64,000 bases of DNA from Ceraceosorus guamensis (GCF_003144195.1 NW_020290015.1:62001-126000); one strand, 5' to 3'; counted from the first letter of the stretch, positions 12,434-24,258 are shown. A program made the numbers and translations. Notes: a model not told the origin generated them from the sequence alone.

Positions 12434-13165
12434 TCAGAACTTGCCAAGGGTGAAGGTGAAGCCACCATCGAGGTTTGCGCTCGCCTTGGGCAAGTCCTTT
12501 GCGGTGGGCACGCGGCTTTGGAGCGCCTTGGCGTAGCTCTGGGCTTGAGCTTGGTACCTGAGCAAAGCCGCGCGGATTTGAGCAGCGTAGGTGTCAAGCA
12601 GCGCGCGCTTCGCAACAAGAGAGGTGAGCTGAGCTTGAGTTTGATCGGCGAACTTTTGGTAAGCCGCAGTGATGGCGTCACGGTTGACTTGGCCCTCCAC
12701 AGTTCCTGCCAGCTTCTCCAAAGCGGTCTGGCCTTCCTTGAGCTTGGCACTTGCGGCATCGATCTGGCTCGCCACATTTTTAGCGCCGGCAGAGAGACCG
12801 TTGGTCAGGGTGCCTTGGAGCGCGTTCGATACAGCAGTAGCTTGGTTGCTTGCGGCGGTCAGGTTGTCGACCACGGCACCTGCTGCGCGTTTGGCCGCGT
12901 CAGGGCTCAGCGCCTTTGTGATGCCAGCTGGGATCGTTGGAATAAACGGCAGGCTGGGTGTCTGGATGGCGGGCAACGTTGGCAAGATGGTTGTCAATTT
13001 GCCAAATGCGTCTTGAAGAACGGTGACCGTGACCGTAGGGTAGGCGGCGGAGCATCCAGCTGTGTAAGAGGCACCGGAGCCGCTAATGCCGATGTTGTCT
13101 GCGGCGACGCCGGAGGCGAAGAGGATGGCACCCAGGACCAAGACGGTGGAGAGTTGGAACTTCAT
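12434..13165 (-). CDS. small secreted protein of unknown function (243 aa)
   Basis: Not recognised. The protein starts with a clear signal peptide (MKFQLSTVLVLGAILFASG, then VAA before DN), so it is probably exported. The mature part is about 220 residues, rich in Ala, Thr, Leu and Gln. It has a predicted helical middle and C-terminal half (heptad-like Leu/Ala spacing from residue 95 on) and a single cysteine near residue 37, so it is not a cysteine-knot effector. The ATG at 13165 was chosen because the signal peptide begins there; an in-frame ATG at 13213 would bury it. A TATAAAG lies at 13331-13337 on the minus strand, about 170 bp upstream. It could be a wall-associated or host-interaction protein; nothing in the sequence decides this. 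Confidence 0.75.
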   Translation of the reverse strand: MKFQLSTVLVLGAILFASGVAADNIGISGSGASYTAGCSAAYPTVTVTVLQDAFGKLTTILPTLPAIQTPSLPFIPTIPAGITKALSPDAAKRAAGAVVDNLTAASNQATAVSNALQGTLTNGLSAGAKNVASQIDAASAKLKEGQTALEKLAGTVEGQVNRDAITAAYQKFADQTQAQLTSLVAKRALLDTYAAQIRAALLRYQAQAQSYAKALQSRVPTAKDLPKASANLDGGFTFTLGKF

Positions 13166-13330
13166 CTTTGCGATTGTGTTGATTGATCGAATGTGTGCCC
13201 AAGGGTTTGCCACAGAAGAAGCAGATGGAAGAAAGGCAGTGAGGAGCTTTGAAGAGCAGGTGGCTAGGCGAGGCGAGAGACTGTTTGATGAGGATGAGGG
13301 ACAGAAGAACTACGCTTCAAGAGCGGCCGC

Positions 13331-13337
13331 CTTTATA
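13331..13337 (-). promoter_or_regulatory. TATA box of the secreted protein gene
   Basis: TATAAAG is read on the minus strand, about 170 bp before the ATG at 13165. Spacing fits a strongly expressed fungal gene with a leader of about 100-140 nt. This is inference from sequence only. Confidence 0.5.
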
Positions 13338-14465
13338 CCTTTCGTCTCGACACGACGCCCTGCTATACATGTCGTTACTTCCTCTTCGAGTCGCTGACCC
13401 ATCGTAGCCGTCGATAGACAACGTGTCTAGTTGCGACGTCCACAACATGACCTCACAGCAAGCCGACTGATGGTTGTCATCCGTGACCCCACTTTCGAGC
13501 TTGCATCTTGGGAGCGATATCAAGAAAGATGGTCTAGAACTCCGCAACCAATCCTGCACGCATGCGACTTCCCAAGCCGTGTTTTGGATGGGTGCCTCTC
13601 CACCGTGGGACTCGACGCTGGGTCTGCGCTTTGAAAAGCAAGGTACGGTCGGACCTAGCTTCTACCGAAGCGCAGAGCGGGGAATCGCGTTGCCCACCGT
13701 GTCTGTCTGTGAGGGACCGCTGTATATGGCCTACGCCGATGCAAGAAGGAAGGCTGAGATGCGGGGAAGCTTTCAATTGCCTTGAGACATCCAGTCAACG
13801 CCGTCTCGAGGGACCCGATCTACTCGCAGTATCTCGATGAGCCGCAACCGGCTGAAGCGTTCACCCCTTTGTAGCTATCGGGCCTCGAATATCTCATCTT
13901 TGGTCCGAGGGTCAGGGGGTTGAGCAAACCATCTAGCACGGGCCTTCCTCCAGCCGTGATCCAGATGGTCCGCTCTCTGACTTTGAACAAGATACTCGTG
14001 ATCGATCGATTCGTGACTGATTGATTGATTGATGCTGCTTGAGACGCGAAATGCAGTTGGTTCATGGAAGCTCTGGAGATTCCGCATCGAGTCAAAGGTT
14101 GAACTCCGCGCATTGCTCCGCGCGCGCGGCTGAGTCTAGATTCAAGGCGTAAGCGGGATCGCGCATGACGCCAACCGGATGGTCCCAGTCCGATCGTGCT
14201 CTAAATTTTGATTTTAGAACGAGGGCCTTCGGGTGCTGTAGCTTGATCTCGCTGGACACAGCCAGCTCAGGAGGCTTAGTCTCCGGGCCGTGTAAGAAAT
14301 GCTTGTGCGATAATCACAGCTGAGGCGAACAAAAGTGTATCTTCTTCGTAGGGCTAAAGTAAGGTGGGAAATGTCAAAAGGTTCTCATCGCAGCAGTACG
14401 TTACCTGCTTGGCGATGCTGTCAACGAGCCTGCCTCTCAAGTGAAGCACCGCATGATACAGCACC

Positions 14466-14517
14466 CTTGACTGCGGCTCGGGACGTTCTTCCTCGAGGGA
14501 CGTTCGCCGCAGTCAAG
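14466..14517. repeat. 12-bp perfect inverted repeat enclosing a direct repeat
   Basis: Arms CTTGACTGCGGC (14466-14477) and GCCGCAGTCAAG (14506-14517) are exact reverse complements. The 28-nt loop holds GGACGTTC twice (14481-14488 and 14498-14505). It can form a stem-loop in DNA or RNA. No coding frame explains it. Confidence 0.8.
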
Positions 14518-14888
14518 ACTGCTGAGCGCGAGACATCATGTGTGAAAATCTTGAAGATATCTGTGCTGAGAGGAACAAGAATGTTGAAGAATCAGCCCAT
14601 CACTGCCACGCCTTGCCGAGACCGGATGGTAGAGCTCCGATGAGTCTGCTGCAGGAATGGAATGTAACTTTAGAGTTTGAGTGAGACAAAGGCGAGACCC
14701 TCCTTCCACCTAAGCACGATACAACAGTGCATGAGTCTTGCACACAGCAGCAGTCACGCGTGGATGGCGGCATGGAATGGAAGGAGAAGAGAATTCATGC
14801 CGCGACGATGAGTCTTGGCTGTGCATGTCCAGATCGACCGGGATGACCGCTTCCGGCAATCGCGTGGATCGTGAATGCGCGCAACGCG

Positions 14889-14909
14889 CGCTCTCTCTCT
14901 CTCTCTCTT
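14889..14909. repeat. (TC)n microsatellite
   Basis: A dinucleotide run of about ten TC units lies in intergenic DNA. Confidence 0.85.
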
Positions 14910-17218
14910 GCAGTGAGCCCCAACCACAATCACGATGATTCATCTTCCGCGAAGTAGATCCACCCTTCAGCCCCTTAACTGCCGCCCTGATTCCACGCAA
15001 CTATGGCACGCGAAGCCAGACACAAGCTGCTAAGCGATTCGGAGCGCAAAGGCGATCTCATTCGGCTTGCCATTTCGCACGATATGTCTTGAGAGCAAGG
15101 CCGCGTCCATCAATTTAGCTAGGGCAAGGGCCTGGAACTGGTCCAAGTCGGGCTCGACCTTGCCGAACCTAATCCTGAATCAAGACGCAAATCAAGCCGC
15201 TCCTGCAAGATCAACGGAGAATCTCCATCTCCCATGACGGCGAAAAGGTGTGACGCTCCCCATGCTTCTCTGTTCTGAGGTGGACACACGTCAATGTCGG
15301 ACCCCTGCATTGGGTAGAATCAGTCAAGAGTGCATGGCACGGATCGATTTAGTGAAGAGTGCGTGGCACCTTCGTTGCCAGGGTAGCGATAGGGAGCTTG
15401 AACACCTCTGACAGAAGCCAAAAAGTGCGTGCTTCGTGTTCCTGAACGGCACCTGGGCTCACTTCGAGCCCCACACATCCACAACGAGCGATGGTGAAGC
15501 GGCGTGAAGAAGGGATCCGTGGCTTTCGACGCCAAGGGAGGCATCTTGCTGTTAGAATTTCATTACGACCATCCTTTTTTGCTCTCGAACGCACGAATGA
15601 TGTGGCGATCATCATCTATTCAAAGGTGTGAACGAATTTGCTGTCACCACGCTTTGTCTGAGCTCGTGCACGCTCGTGTTTCCGCCAAAGGCCCAGTGGC
15701 GATGGTCTACGAGCGGCGCCCCTGTTGATTGACGAGCACTGCTCGATTGAACAGCGCTGCAGCCCTTAAAGCATGAAGTGACTCACGATGACAATCAAGA
15801 ATGATTTTCTGCACTTTTGCGCACACAAGCATGTCCAATCGAGGAATGGATTTCCTATCAAGTCATGACTCCACCATTGGTAACTGGTCGTATCGAGCGA
15901 GTACCCACGGAGAGGTGGGGCATGACCGATGCCCGAGGCTGCTTGACGGTGAATCATCCACCGTCCCACCGGCTGACTGCTGCGCAATATCTCCGTCCCG
16001 CCCCTCCCCCCCGCCATCGCTCGACTGCTGCTGCTGCTGCGCTGGGCCAGTGCTCTATGCTGACCGGGCGCAGGAATTGCCGTCGTGGTGCTTAGAAGGC
16101 AAGAAGTAAGACTTTGCCATCTGTGCATGGACAACCGCCGCGTCTCTCGCCCAAGCTGCGCTTATTTGTGTGAACCAAGCTCCACTGAAATCCTGCTCGG
16201 CTCGTGCGTGTGGGGGAAATCACCCGGCATTTTTTCTCAAAAGTGCACGGACCTCTGATGACTGCGCACACCGGCGACCACCCTGCCGGTTTGGATGCGC
16301 TCACCTATATCCACGCTCGTTCTTGATTTAGTCATCGAGTGAGGGTGACCGCGGTACTTTGATGACTGCTTCTTCGCCCTCCCCACAAGATGAAGTTGAC
16401 ATCGCTGGCTCAAAATCTAGAGCTGCACTCCTCATCAGCGCAGCACACATATCGAATCGAATAGGTGGGGGACTTGGCGGGGAGAAAGTGAGTGACCAAG
16501 TGGCGCATAGTGTCTGAATTCAGACTCGTGACTCATGACTGTCCAAGCGTGGGGAAGGCCGCGCGTCGTGCATGACGACTTGATTCACGACTTATGATCA
16601 AACAATTGATAATTCACGACTTAATTTCAGCAGTCTTGAGTGTGAGTTGGCCATGCAGCATGCATCAGGTGCATCAGCAGCAGGTCAGATCGAGAAGACC
16701 GCTTGGACCAGCAGCAGCTGCGGGAAGCGCTGCATGCTGCATCATGGCGGGCGGCGGCTTGTGAATGACCGGTCCCCGGCCCTTTTCGCGACCATGCATG
16801 GCATCAGAATCAGCATTCAATAAGATTTGCATTTGCATGCCGCATGGCGCGCGCGCGCGCTCTGTGGCGAAGCTAGTCGGTGCGCGCCTTCTTTCACTTT
16901 GCACGCACACTCAGCAGACTCGTGACTTGCCGTTCGTCCGCACTTTTGTCCCCCCACACTCAAGCGAGAAAGTAGCGCGCGCTCTGCATGCTTGTCTTCC
17001 AGCATAGGGTGACCCGCCAAATCTCCACACTCCAATCAAGAATGGCTACTGCGACTGCCGACCGCAATCGCAAATCTGCTTCAAGCGAATTTCTCCTCTG
17101 CCAACTCTGCCTTCTAACCTCCACCCACCACCTTACTTCGCTGTCAGACCCCGAATCACAGCATCACGAGCTTCGCCTTGATAGTCCCGCTTTCACGCTA
17201 CCTCCGCCACATCCAATC

Positions 17219-19216
17219 ATGACGTCCGCAGTCTCGACTCAAACACCCCAGCAGGTGGCACAGCTGGAGTACACTCCCATCGACACTATCGCCGGTATCA
17301 ATGCAGAGCTTCGCAAGAACTTTCTTACTGGCAAGACGAGAAGTTTGGAGTACCGCAAAGCTCAGCTGAAGCAGCTCTACTTCTTGCTCAATGTAAGTAG
17401 TGCTCGAGTAGGAGTGTCCCGGGGAGACAGCAGTAGCTGCTGCACAGTGACTTGACGCTGCTCGCACGCATTCATACTGTGGCTTGCATCCCGCCTAATG
17501 CTCACTCCGCACATCACTTCACCATCAGGACAATGCAGAGGAGATTGCCAAGGCTATCAACAAGGATCTCGGACGTGCCAGCTTCGAGACCAATATGGCC
17601 GAGATTCTCGGCACCAGCAACGAGATCGTCGAGGCTGTGCACAACGTTGGCAAGTGGTCGAAGACCGAGAAGCCTTGGTCCGGCGTCGCCTGGGCGTTCC
17701 ACTCTCCTTCCATCCGCAAGGAGCCAAAGGGCACCGTTCTGGTTCTCGGAGCCTGGAACTACCCCGTTTCGGTGCAAATCGGTCCCGTGATTGGCGCTCT
17801 CGCTGCTGGATGCACGGTTGTCCTTAAGCCTTCCGAGGTGGCACCACACTCTGCCAAGCTCTTTGCTGAGCTCTGGCCCAAATACCTTGACCCCGAGAGC
17901 TCGCGCATCGTCAATGGGGCAATCCCAGAGACGACGGCCTTGCTCGATAGCCGATGGGAGCACATCTTCTACACTGGTAACGGAACAGTTGGTCGCATCG
18001 TCGCCGAGAAGGCTGCTAAGTGGCTCTGCCCCACCACTCTGGAGCTCGGTGGAAAATCCCCTGTCTGGATCGACGACTCTGCTGACCTCAAGATCGCAGC
18101 TCACCGTGTTCTGTGGGGCAAGGCTGTTAACGCTGGACAAACCTGCATTGCTCCTGACTACATTCTCTGCACCAAAGCCACGCAAGACAAGCTGGCCGTC
18201 CAATTCCAGAAGGCTGCTGAGGAGTTCTGGCCCAAGAGCAAGGGAGGCGTTATCAAGAGTGATGATTACGGGCGTGTGATCAACGTTGGTCACTGGAAGC
18301 GCCTGAACCAGATGGTCGGCGGCACCAAGGGACGCATTGTGCTTGGTGGCGAGGGCGACGAGGCCAGCAAGTTCTTCGCACCTACTATTGTGGCTGACTG
18401 CAAGTCGGACGACCCTCTCATGTCTGGAGAGATCTTCGGCCCTGTGCTTCCCATCCTCCCTGTGGCGAATCTCGACGAGGCAATCCGCTTCATCAACTCC
18501 CGTGACCAGCCCTTGGCCCTGTACACCTTCGGAGGTGCCAAGTCGACTAAGAAGCTGTTCGAGGAGACGCGCTCGGGCGCAGCTGTCCAGGGTGACACCC
18601 TTCTGCACTTTGCGGTCGGAACACTGCCTTTCGGAGGCACTGGTCCTTCCGGCTACGGAATGTACCACGGCAAGGGCAACTTCGACACCTTCACCCACAC
18701 CAGAGCAAGCTTAGACGCTCCTTCGTCTGGCGTCCTCGGCAAGGTCGTCGAGGCCATCATGGCTATGCGCTACCCTCCTTACACCTCCGCCAACCTCACC
18801 AAGTTCAAGCTGGCAACGCAACTCAGCGCTGGCTTTGGTCGCCCAAAGAACCCTCATGCTAGTGTGTCCCAGAAGGTAAGTCCTCGGGAGGTGTAATGCG
18901 GTGTAGCAAGTCGGAAGTGCGCCGCATTTGGTCGAGCCTTTTTTCTCTTTCAATCACCAACGCGCCAGTACCGAGTGCTGAGCTGTGTCCTTTCTTCGTT
19001 CTTCTCTTTGCTCTCTTGCTCCCTCGCTCCCTTGCTCGCTCGTCGGCCGATGAATCGCTTTTGCACGCCTAATTCGGCGCTCACTGCCTCTGCCCTCCCT
19101 CCCATCTCGCTCCCGACCAAGAGTCCAGTAGTCTAGGCTCTAAGCTCGGATTGATCGTTCTCGTACTCGCCATCGTCTTTGGCGCCCGACAACGAGGACT
19201 CATTGGATCGCCTTGA
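17219..19216 (+). CDS. class 3 fatty aldehyde dehydrogenase with C-terminal membrane tail (537 aa)
   Basis: Oxidises long-chain aldehydes to fatty acids with NAD(P)+, in the ALDH3/Hfd1 family. Exons are 17219-17392, 17529-18875 and 19124-19216. Catalytic Glu230 lies in LELGGKSP and catalytic Cys264 in NAGQTCIAPDY. The cofactor region includes VLGAWNYPV and LKPSEVAPHS, and the conserved end is LPFGGTGPSGYG. The last intron starts at a perfect GTAAGT right after SVSQK. Splicing to the AG at 19122-19123 keeps phase 0 and adds 30 residues with one hydrophobic helix (LGLIVLVLAIVFGA). This is what animal and yeast fatty aldehyde dehydrogenases use for ER or mitochondrial outer membrane anchoring. 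If the intron is kept, the protein ends eight codons later as a soluble form. An in-frame upstream ATG at 17042 is less likely. Confidence 0.92.
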
Positions 19217-19618
19217 CCTCTATCGCTGCTCCATCCAACATTGCTCCCAGACCAAGCTGCTCGTCGCTTCTTTCACTTCCAACCTTCTTTCCAACGAAAG
19301 GTGACGCTGAAATGGTTTCGAGATCTTCTTCGCATGTAACGCCTCTTCTCGATTTCTGCTTGCACTCCTTCTTAGCTGGACACCGCAACCAACGCGTTCA
19401 CGAATTGTCTCGAGGCGAAATTTGTTCAACGTTTGATACAAAAGGCTGTGTGACCAATTAGCGACACAAAAAGTGCGGATGAAACATCAGAGCAAGTGAA
19501 GCCAAGCATGGATACGAAGCGGCTGCAGTCAAAGGTGCGACAGCGAACACAAGTCGATTTGCGGGAGTTTTCCCAGCGGGCAGAGCGGTGATTGAGGTTC
19601 AGGTTAGATCCGTTTCGA
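19217..19618. other. intergenic between two converging genes
   Basis: This is the shared 3' flank of the aldehyde dehydrogenase (plus) and the DUF2786 gene (minus). No gene or repeat was recognised. Confidence 0.6.
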
Positions 19619-21605
19619 TCAGTCCAACCTGCGCCTTTTGACATCCATGTTCTACGCCGTGCCACAGACCAGAGAGACGCTTAGGTCAGCGCAGATTCGA
19701 AAGAGCGTGGTGAGGCTGATCACACGACCAGCGATGACGATCGAATTTGCTCCATCTCCCGCCCTCCACTCACCTTCGAATCCTTCTTGCCTTTGCGATA
19801 AGCGTTCTTGTCGCGTCTGACATGACGTCACAAGGCTGTCAGCGTGGGGACGAGATTCAGAACGTGCCGCCAGGTATCGCTCACTTTCGATCTTTGAATT
19901 TGCGCGCCATGCCGAGCTTTACCTTGTGCGTCTTGATGTACTGTTCGGCTATAGACTCGGCATTCTGATGGAAGCAAAAAGGAGGGAGAACGTGCAGTCA
20001 GGCGCGATCGCTTTTGACATGGGCCACCGCGAGGTCCAGACAACGGGACTCACTTTTCGGAAGACTACCAACTTTGGTTGCATGATCAGAGCGTTGCCCA
20101 ACGTCAGGATGAAAGGTAGGAGCATCCATCATGAGCACGACTCTCACCTGGTTATGCGATTTCCACTGCGCGTCTTTGACGTCTTCTTGACCATGCTCCT
20201 TCTCTAGCGCCTCGATGGCTGTCGACACGGTTGCCGAGGGCTCAGCTTTTGTCTCGGCTTTGACTTGCGGCATCTGGCCGGTTTCAATGTACTGCTCCAG
20301 ATCCTGATCCGCGTCTTCCCCTTCGTGCTCAAAGTCGAGCTGCATCGTTTATTTGCGCGGGTCGTGGTGGTCAGCGTGGAACCTGATGAATCGGAGAAAG
20401 TGTGCACACTCGCTCACTTGGGCTTCTGGTGCATCTCCCTCATCACTCGAGTCAGAGTCCTCTGCTTGTACATCTCCATCTAGATTTTCCTCCTTCGCTG
20501 CTGAGCCATGTGCTGGCCGTGGCTCGGTCAGATCGATGACGTCCGGCTCCTCTTTCACGCGAATGTTGTTGTCGTATGTGCCAGGCGCCTTGCCTTTGCG
20601 CATCTCCACAAAGACTACCTCATCTTCTTGCTCCTCCTCCTCATCTTCAACTTTGGCCTTCTTATTACCAGATTCTAATCTTTCAACCTCTTTCCGCCGC
20701 GCCTTCTCTTCCTCCTTGATGCGCTTGCGACGTTCCGCTTTCTCGTGCGCAATGGCCGCTTTTTCTTCAGCCTCCTTCTCATCCTCCGCCATGTCGTACA
20801 AGCCGTTGGCGATGCCGGCGAGGTATGAGTTCTTTGCTAGCGCGCCTTTGAAAGCGTCTTTCGCTCCGTAGCACCAAACCTGAGCCTGATTGAAGCACAT
20901 TTCGAAAGCCATTGCGCTCGCTGAAGAATTGGTTGCCAGACCGTAAAATGTCCATTGCATGCGATCTTGCTCCCCTCTGCACTTGTAGTATCGCTCGGTA
21001 TAGCACTTGCAATCGAAAAAGACGGTCATGGCAATGCTCATCGTGCTCATCCACAACTCCCTGTTGACGCCCTTGCCGCTGGTTGCGGTGACCCAAACGG
21101 TGCTCTGACCCGCTCTGCTCAGATCGGATTCTCCTTCCGCATCTTGGCTGACCAGTATATCGCTTTGAAGGATGTTGAACCTGCTCATGAGCCTATTGCT
21201 TATACTCATCGCCTGCTTCGCCTCCGCCTCTCCCGTATTGGGGTGTTGAGCGAGAGAGAGAGCCTTTTTGATCCTAGCCAGCACACCTTGGTCGATGGTA
21301 GAGGCACGTGTTGGATTGTCGGACGAAGAGATGGCGCTGCCTGTATCCGCCAGGGCGTGCACTCGAGCTCGATAGGGAACTTTTGGGCTCGCAGCCGCAG
21401 CCGCAGACTTTCCCTTCGCACGCCGTCGTGGTTCGGACTTGGGCTTGTCGACCTCGTCTTGAACATACTCCGAATCTGAAGCGGACGTACCGCCAGATCC
21501 CGAATCGGATGCATCGTCGCTATCCTCGTCGTACAGTCCGACGTCGTAGTAGTAATCTTCCTCCTCCTCTTCCTCCTCCTCCACCTTTGCTTGCCTTTGC
21601 ACCAT
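19619..21605 (-). CDS. DUF2786-domain protein (511 aa)
   Basis: Function unknown. Five exons: 21605-20418, 20339-20148, 19964-19885, 19816-19774 and 19651-19619. All are joined in phase and end in a very basic tail (VKRRRLD). The DUF2786 helix pair lies near residues 105-145 (IKKALSLAQHP ... EAKQAMSISNRLMSRFNI). It is followed by a conserved-looking domain with Cys/Trp/Tyr (FFDCKCYTERYYKCRG, WCYGAKDAFKGAL). Acidic stretches flank it: a Glu run after residue 9, and DEEEEQEDE near residue 330. A coiled, Lys/Glu-rich segment lies around 280-320, and SUMO- or interaction-like acidic runs follow. The two-part nuclear-type basic tail suggests a nuclear protein, which is inference. The last two exons are only 43 and 33 nt, so automatic models may truncate this gene. 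Confidence 0.82.
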
Positions 21606-22120
21606 GCTGATTGATACACTTGCTACTGCGAAATGAGAGTCCCCCCCCTAAACTGTACCACATCAACCTCGGTGAAACGCCTGCGGAGCGATGGGAGAGG
21701 TCGGAGAGAGCGTGCGCACCTACAGCATGGATGTATGCGGCTGTGCTGCAGTCGAATCCCTACAAGCGCATAACTCTATGCACGCAGGCCAATCTTGGAA
21801 TGGTGCGCCTATCTTGAATCTTGATTCGATCACAATTTGAATTCACTCTCACACCTGTCACGAACACTCTTGACTCCAAACTCGATTTAACTCGCGGAAT
21901 CACACGCGTCACGTGTGTGATGAACGCGTCGGTTGAACAACCAACCATACAGAACTCAAATGAAGCTCACCCGTGCATGCATGCAAGCTTCTCATTGTGA
22001 TTGCATGTCGCTCTTGCAATCTCGGACCTTTCAGGCCTCATCATTCACGACTGACAAGCTTCCGCGCTCATCACAGCATCCGCACCTGTTGGGTGTACTG
22101 CGCGCTGCGTTGCCGCCACA
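21606..22120. promoter_or_regulatory. shared divergent promoter with an inverted repeat and E-box
   Basis: 515 bp lie between the start codons of the DUF2786 gene (minus) and the Arp10-like gene (plus). ATCACAC (21899-21905) and GTGTGAT (21915-21921) form a 7-bp inverted repeat around GCGTCACGT, and CACGTG (21910-21915) is an E-box-like palindrome. Confidence 0.45.
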
Positions 22121-24258
22121 ATGTCCACCGCAGCCGAGGGAAGCTCTCGTCATGCAGGCACAGCTGTTGGCAGCAACCCGCTCCGATCGCCAACGCGAAC
22201 AGCAGCTACACGCAGTTCAGCAGCTCGTCAATCGACAGGCGGACGCTCGAGTGCGGGCGGAGCGAATGTGGGCAGCGCAGTTCCCAGCCCTTCTCTGCAT
22301 TCCAGACAGCGACAGAGCTTGTTTGGAGAGAGCGATAGGGTGGTGCTGGATATCGGCTTGTCCATCGCTAGGTACGGCTTTGAGGGCGAATCCAGACCCC
22401 GCGGCTTGCTCAGCACATCGCAGTACAGCCTATGGACTCCAGACTTTTGGAAAGGATGCAAAGACGAGAGGGCGAGAAGAAGCAGAGAATTAGACTTGCT
22501 CGTCAACATCACCAAGCTCCTCAGGGTCATCTTTCACGACCTACTGCTCGTCGATCCGCGAGGCAGGAGGATCGTTCTGGTGGAGAATGCCCTCTTGCCT
22601 GATTATGCTGCTCGCACGCTGTGCAAAGTGCTGTTCAGCAATCTCCAAGTCGCGAATGTCGCCCTCTTGCCCGCTCCGCTCATCAGCTTGCTGGCAGTCG
22701 GTCGCATGACAGGTCTGGTGCTGGACGTGGGCACGCACCATAGCCGACTCACTACAGTGTACTACGGTCGATTGTTGTCATCCAGACCAGACATACTCGT
22801 CACGCGGCGAGGCTCTGTAAGGCTAAAAGCGAGGCTTAAGAACTTGCTAGTGTACTTTGGAAGGTATGTTGCCGCCACGCCCAGCACCGCCAGCAGGAAG
22901 CAGCGGACGTCAAAGATCAAGACAGAGTTGCTAGATGATGCCTTCTTGGATGACATCATCGCCAAGGCGATCTTTGTTGCGCAGAAGCCTATCGAGGACG
23001 TCGAGGAGCAGCGCCGCAGTGAGATCGCAGATGTAGACACTTCGGACCAAGCCAGGCCCGCCGCAGCTACTCCCGCGCAGTCCACATTTGCTCTCACGCC
23101 GACGTCTGGCCCTCAAGCATCCTCTTCGGCCTTGGATATCGAAGACGGAGCTTACGATGAGAGCAAAGACGAGGCGTTGATGCGTCAGCTGCAATCCCGC
23201 TACGCACACACGTCCAGAGCAACTTCGCTCATCCTGCCCGTGCCTTCTCGAGAATTGTCCGACCCTCACGCGCCAGTCTTGCATAACAGCACGACGAGCT
23301 CTGCCTCGCAACAGCAGCAGAACCAGGCCAGTGGAGTCATTGTCGTGCCCAATTGGATCAGAGAGCGCGCAGTGGACGTCCTCTTTGAGCCTGGTGATGA
23401 CGACGAGAAGAGTTTGCCCGAAATGATCTGTGATGCTTTGATCAATGCGAGTTCATCTGGGCCGTGTGTTGGCTGTTTGTAGAGTCGAGCGCTAATGATG
23501 AGCCCTCAAACCTCTTCGCTCCCATTCGACAGCTGCCCATCGACATGAGGATACCGCTCGCGAAGCAAATGCTGGTCACTGGTGGCGTTGCTACCATGGC
23601 TGGCTTTGCACACAGGCTCAAGGAAGAAGTGACGCGTCTGCTGGACAATTGCACCATCGATCAGCCTCACTCCGTCGCACTCACAGTGCCTCGCGTTGGA
23701 GCATGGTCCGGCAAATCCGAAAAGAGTGCTCGCAAGGCATCTCGAGCCTTAGCTGACAAGGACCTCAATAAAGCTCAAGTCGGCGCAGGAGGGATGGATG
23801 ATCAAGACACTCGAGGAAAGGATACCACGGAGCGCAAAGCCCCACCGAGGGAAATCATGCGATACGCTCCTATAGCTCATCTGTGGCAACACGTCTCGCT
23901 GATGAACGACCACATGCCCTACATTCATTCCAACGGTCAAGCACAAGGTGGGGATGCCCCAGCATTCGCCCCAAATGTCGTCGCTTGGGTAGGTGCCAGC
24001 TTAGCAGGTAGCATTCGCACCACCTCCCTCTCCGAAAGGACGAAGGAGGCGTGGGAGGAAGCTGAAGCGCAGGAGCGGGAAAGGCTGAACAGGGTGGGCG
24101 CGAACGACGATGCGGCTGGTGCTAGACCATTGTTTGGATCGGGAAGGGGAAGCTTCGTCGGTGTCGTTGGCGGCATTCATACTGGCGCTTGGGGCGCGCT
24201 CTCAGCGCACCTCAGAACCGGTCCCAGATCACCCGCTCCCAATCCCACCGCCAGGTAA
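22121..24258 (+). CDS. actin-related protein, Arp10/Arp11-like (dynactin pointed-end), 690 aa
   Basis: Exons are 22121-23467 and 23533-24258. The actin fold is visible. Residues about 70-85 (VVLDIGLSIARYGFEGE) form the first phosphate loop, GLVLDVGTHHSRLTTVYYG the second, and SLPEMICDALINA followed by LPIDMRIPLAKQMLVTGG the subdomain 1/3 return, as in Arp10/ACTR10. In dynactin this subunit caps the pointed end of the Arp1 filament. The protein is far longer than usual (about 400 aa) through a Ser-rich N-terminus, an insert of about 110 residues near 290-400 and Ala/Glu-rich inserts in the C-terminal part. The intron 23468-23532 has a weak GTTGGC donor but a good branch-like GCTAAT and CAG. 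A second, 32-nt solution (23436-23467 area to the TAG before AGTCG) would add about 20 residues. Confidence 0.75.

Larger units (their letters stand above)
13166..17218. other. 4 kb gene-poor stretch between two divergent genes
   Basis: No frame with protein-family features was found on either strand. It contains a GATT run (14019-14034), a 12-bp perfect inverted repeat (14466-14517), a TC run (14889-14909) and several TCACGA/TCGTGA motifs (13996-14015, 16526-16545, 16580-16625). The last 400 bp should contain the promoter of the aldehyde dehydrogenase. An in-frame ATG at 17042 could extend that protein by 59 residues, but the extension looks like leader sequence. Confidence 0.5.

Noticed and set aside
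17042-17218. An upstream in-frame ATG that would add 59 residues to the aldehyde dehydrogenase
   Set aside because: The added part is Pro/His/Leu-rich without a targeting pattern and relatives start near the second ATG; kept only as an alternative.
17514-18698. A 394-residue open frame on the minus strand inside the aldehyde dehydrogenase gene
   Set aside because: It is antisense to a well-conserved exon and its composition follows from the third-base bias of the real gene; no family motif.
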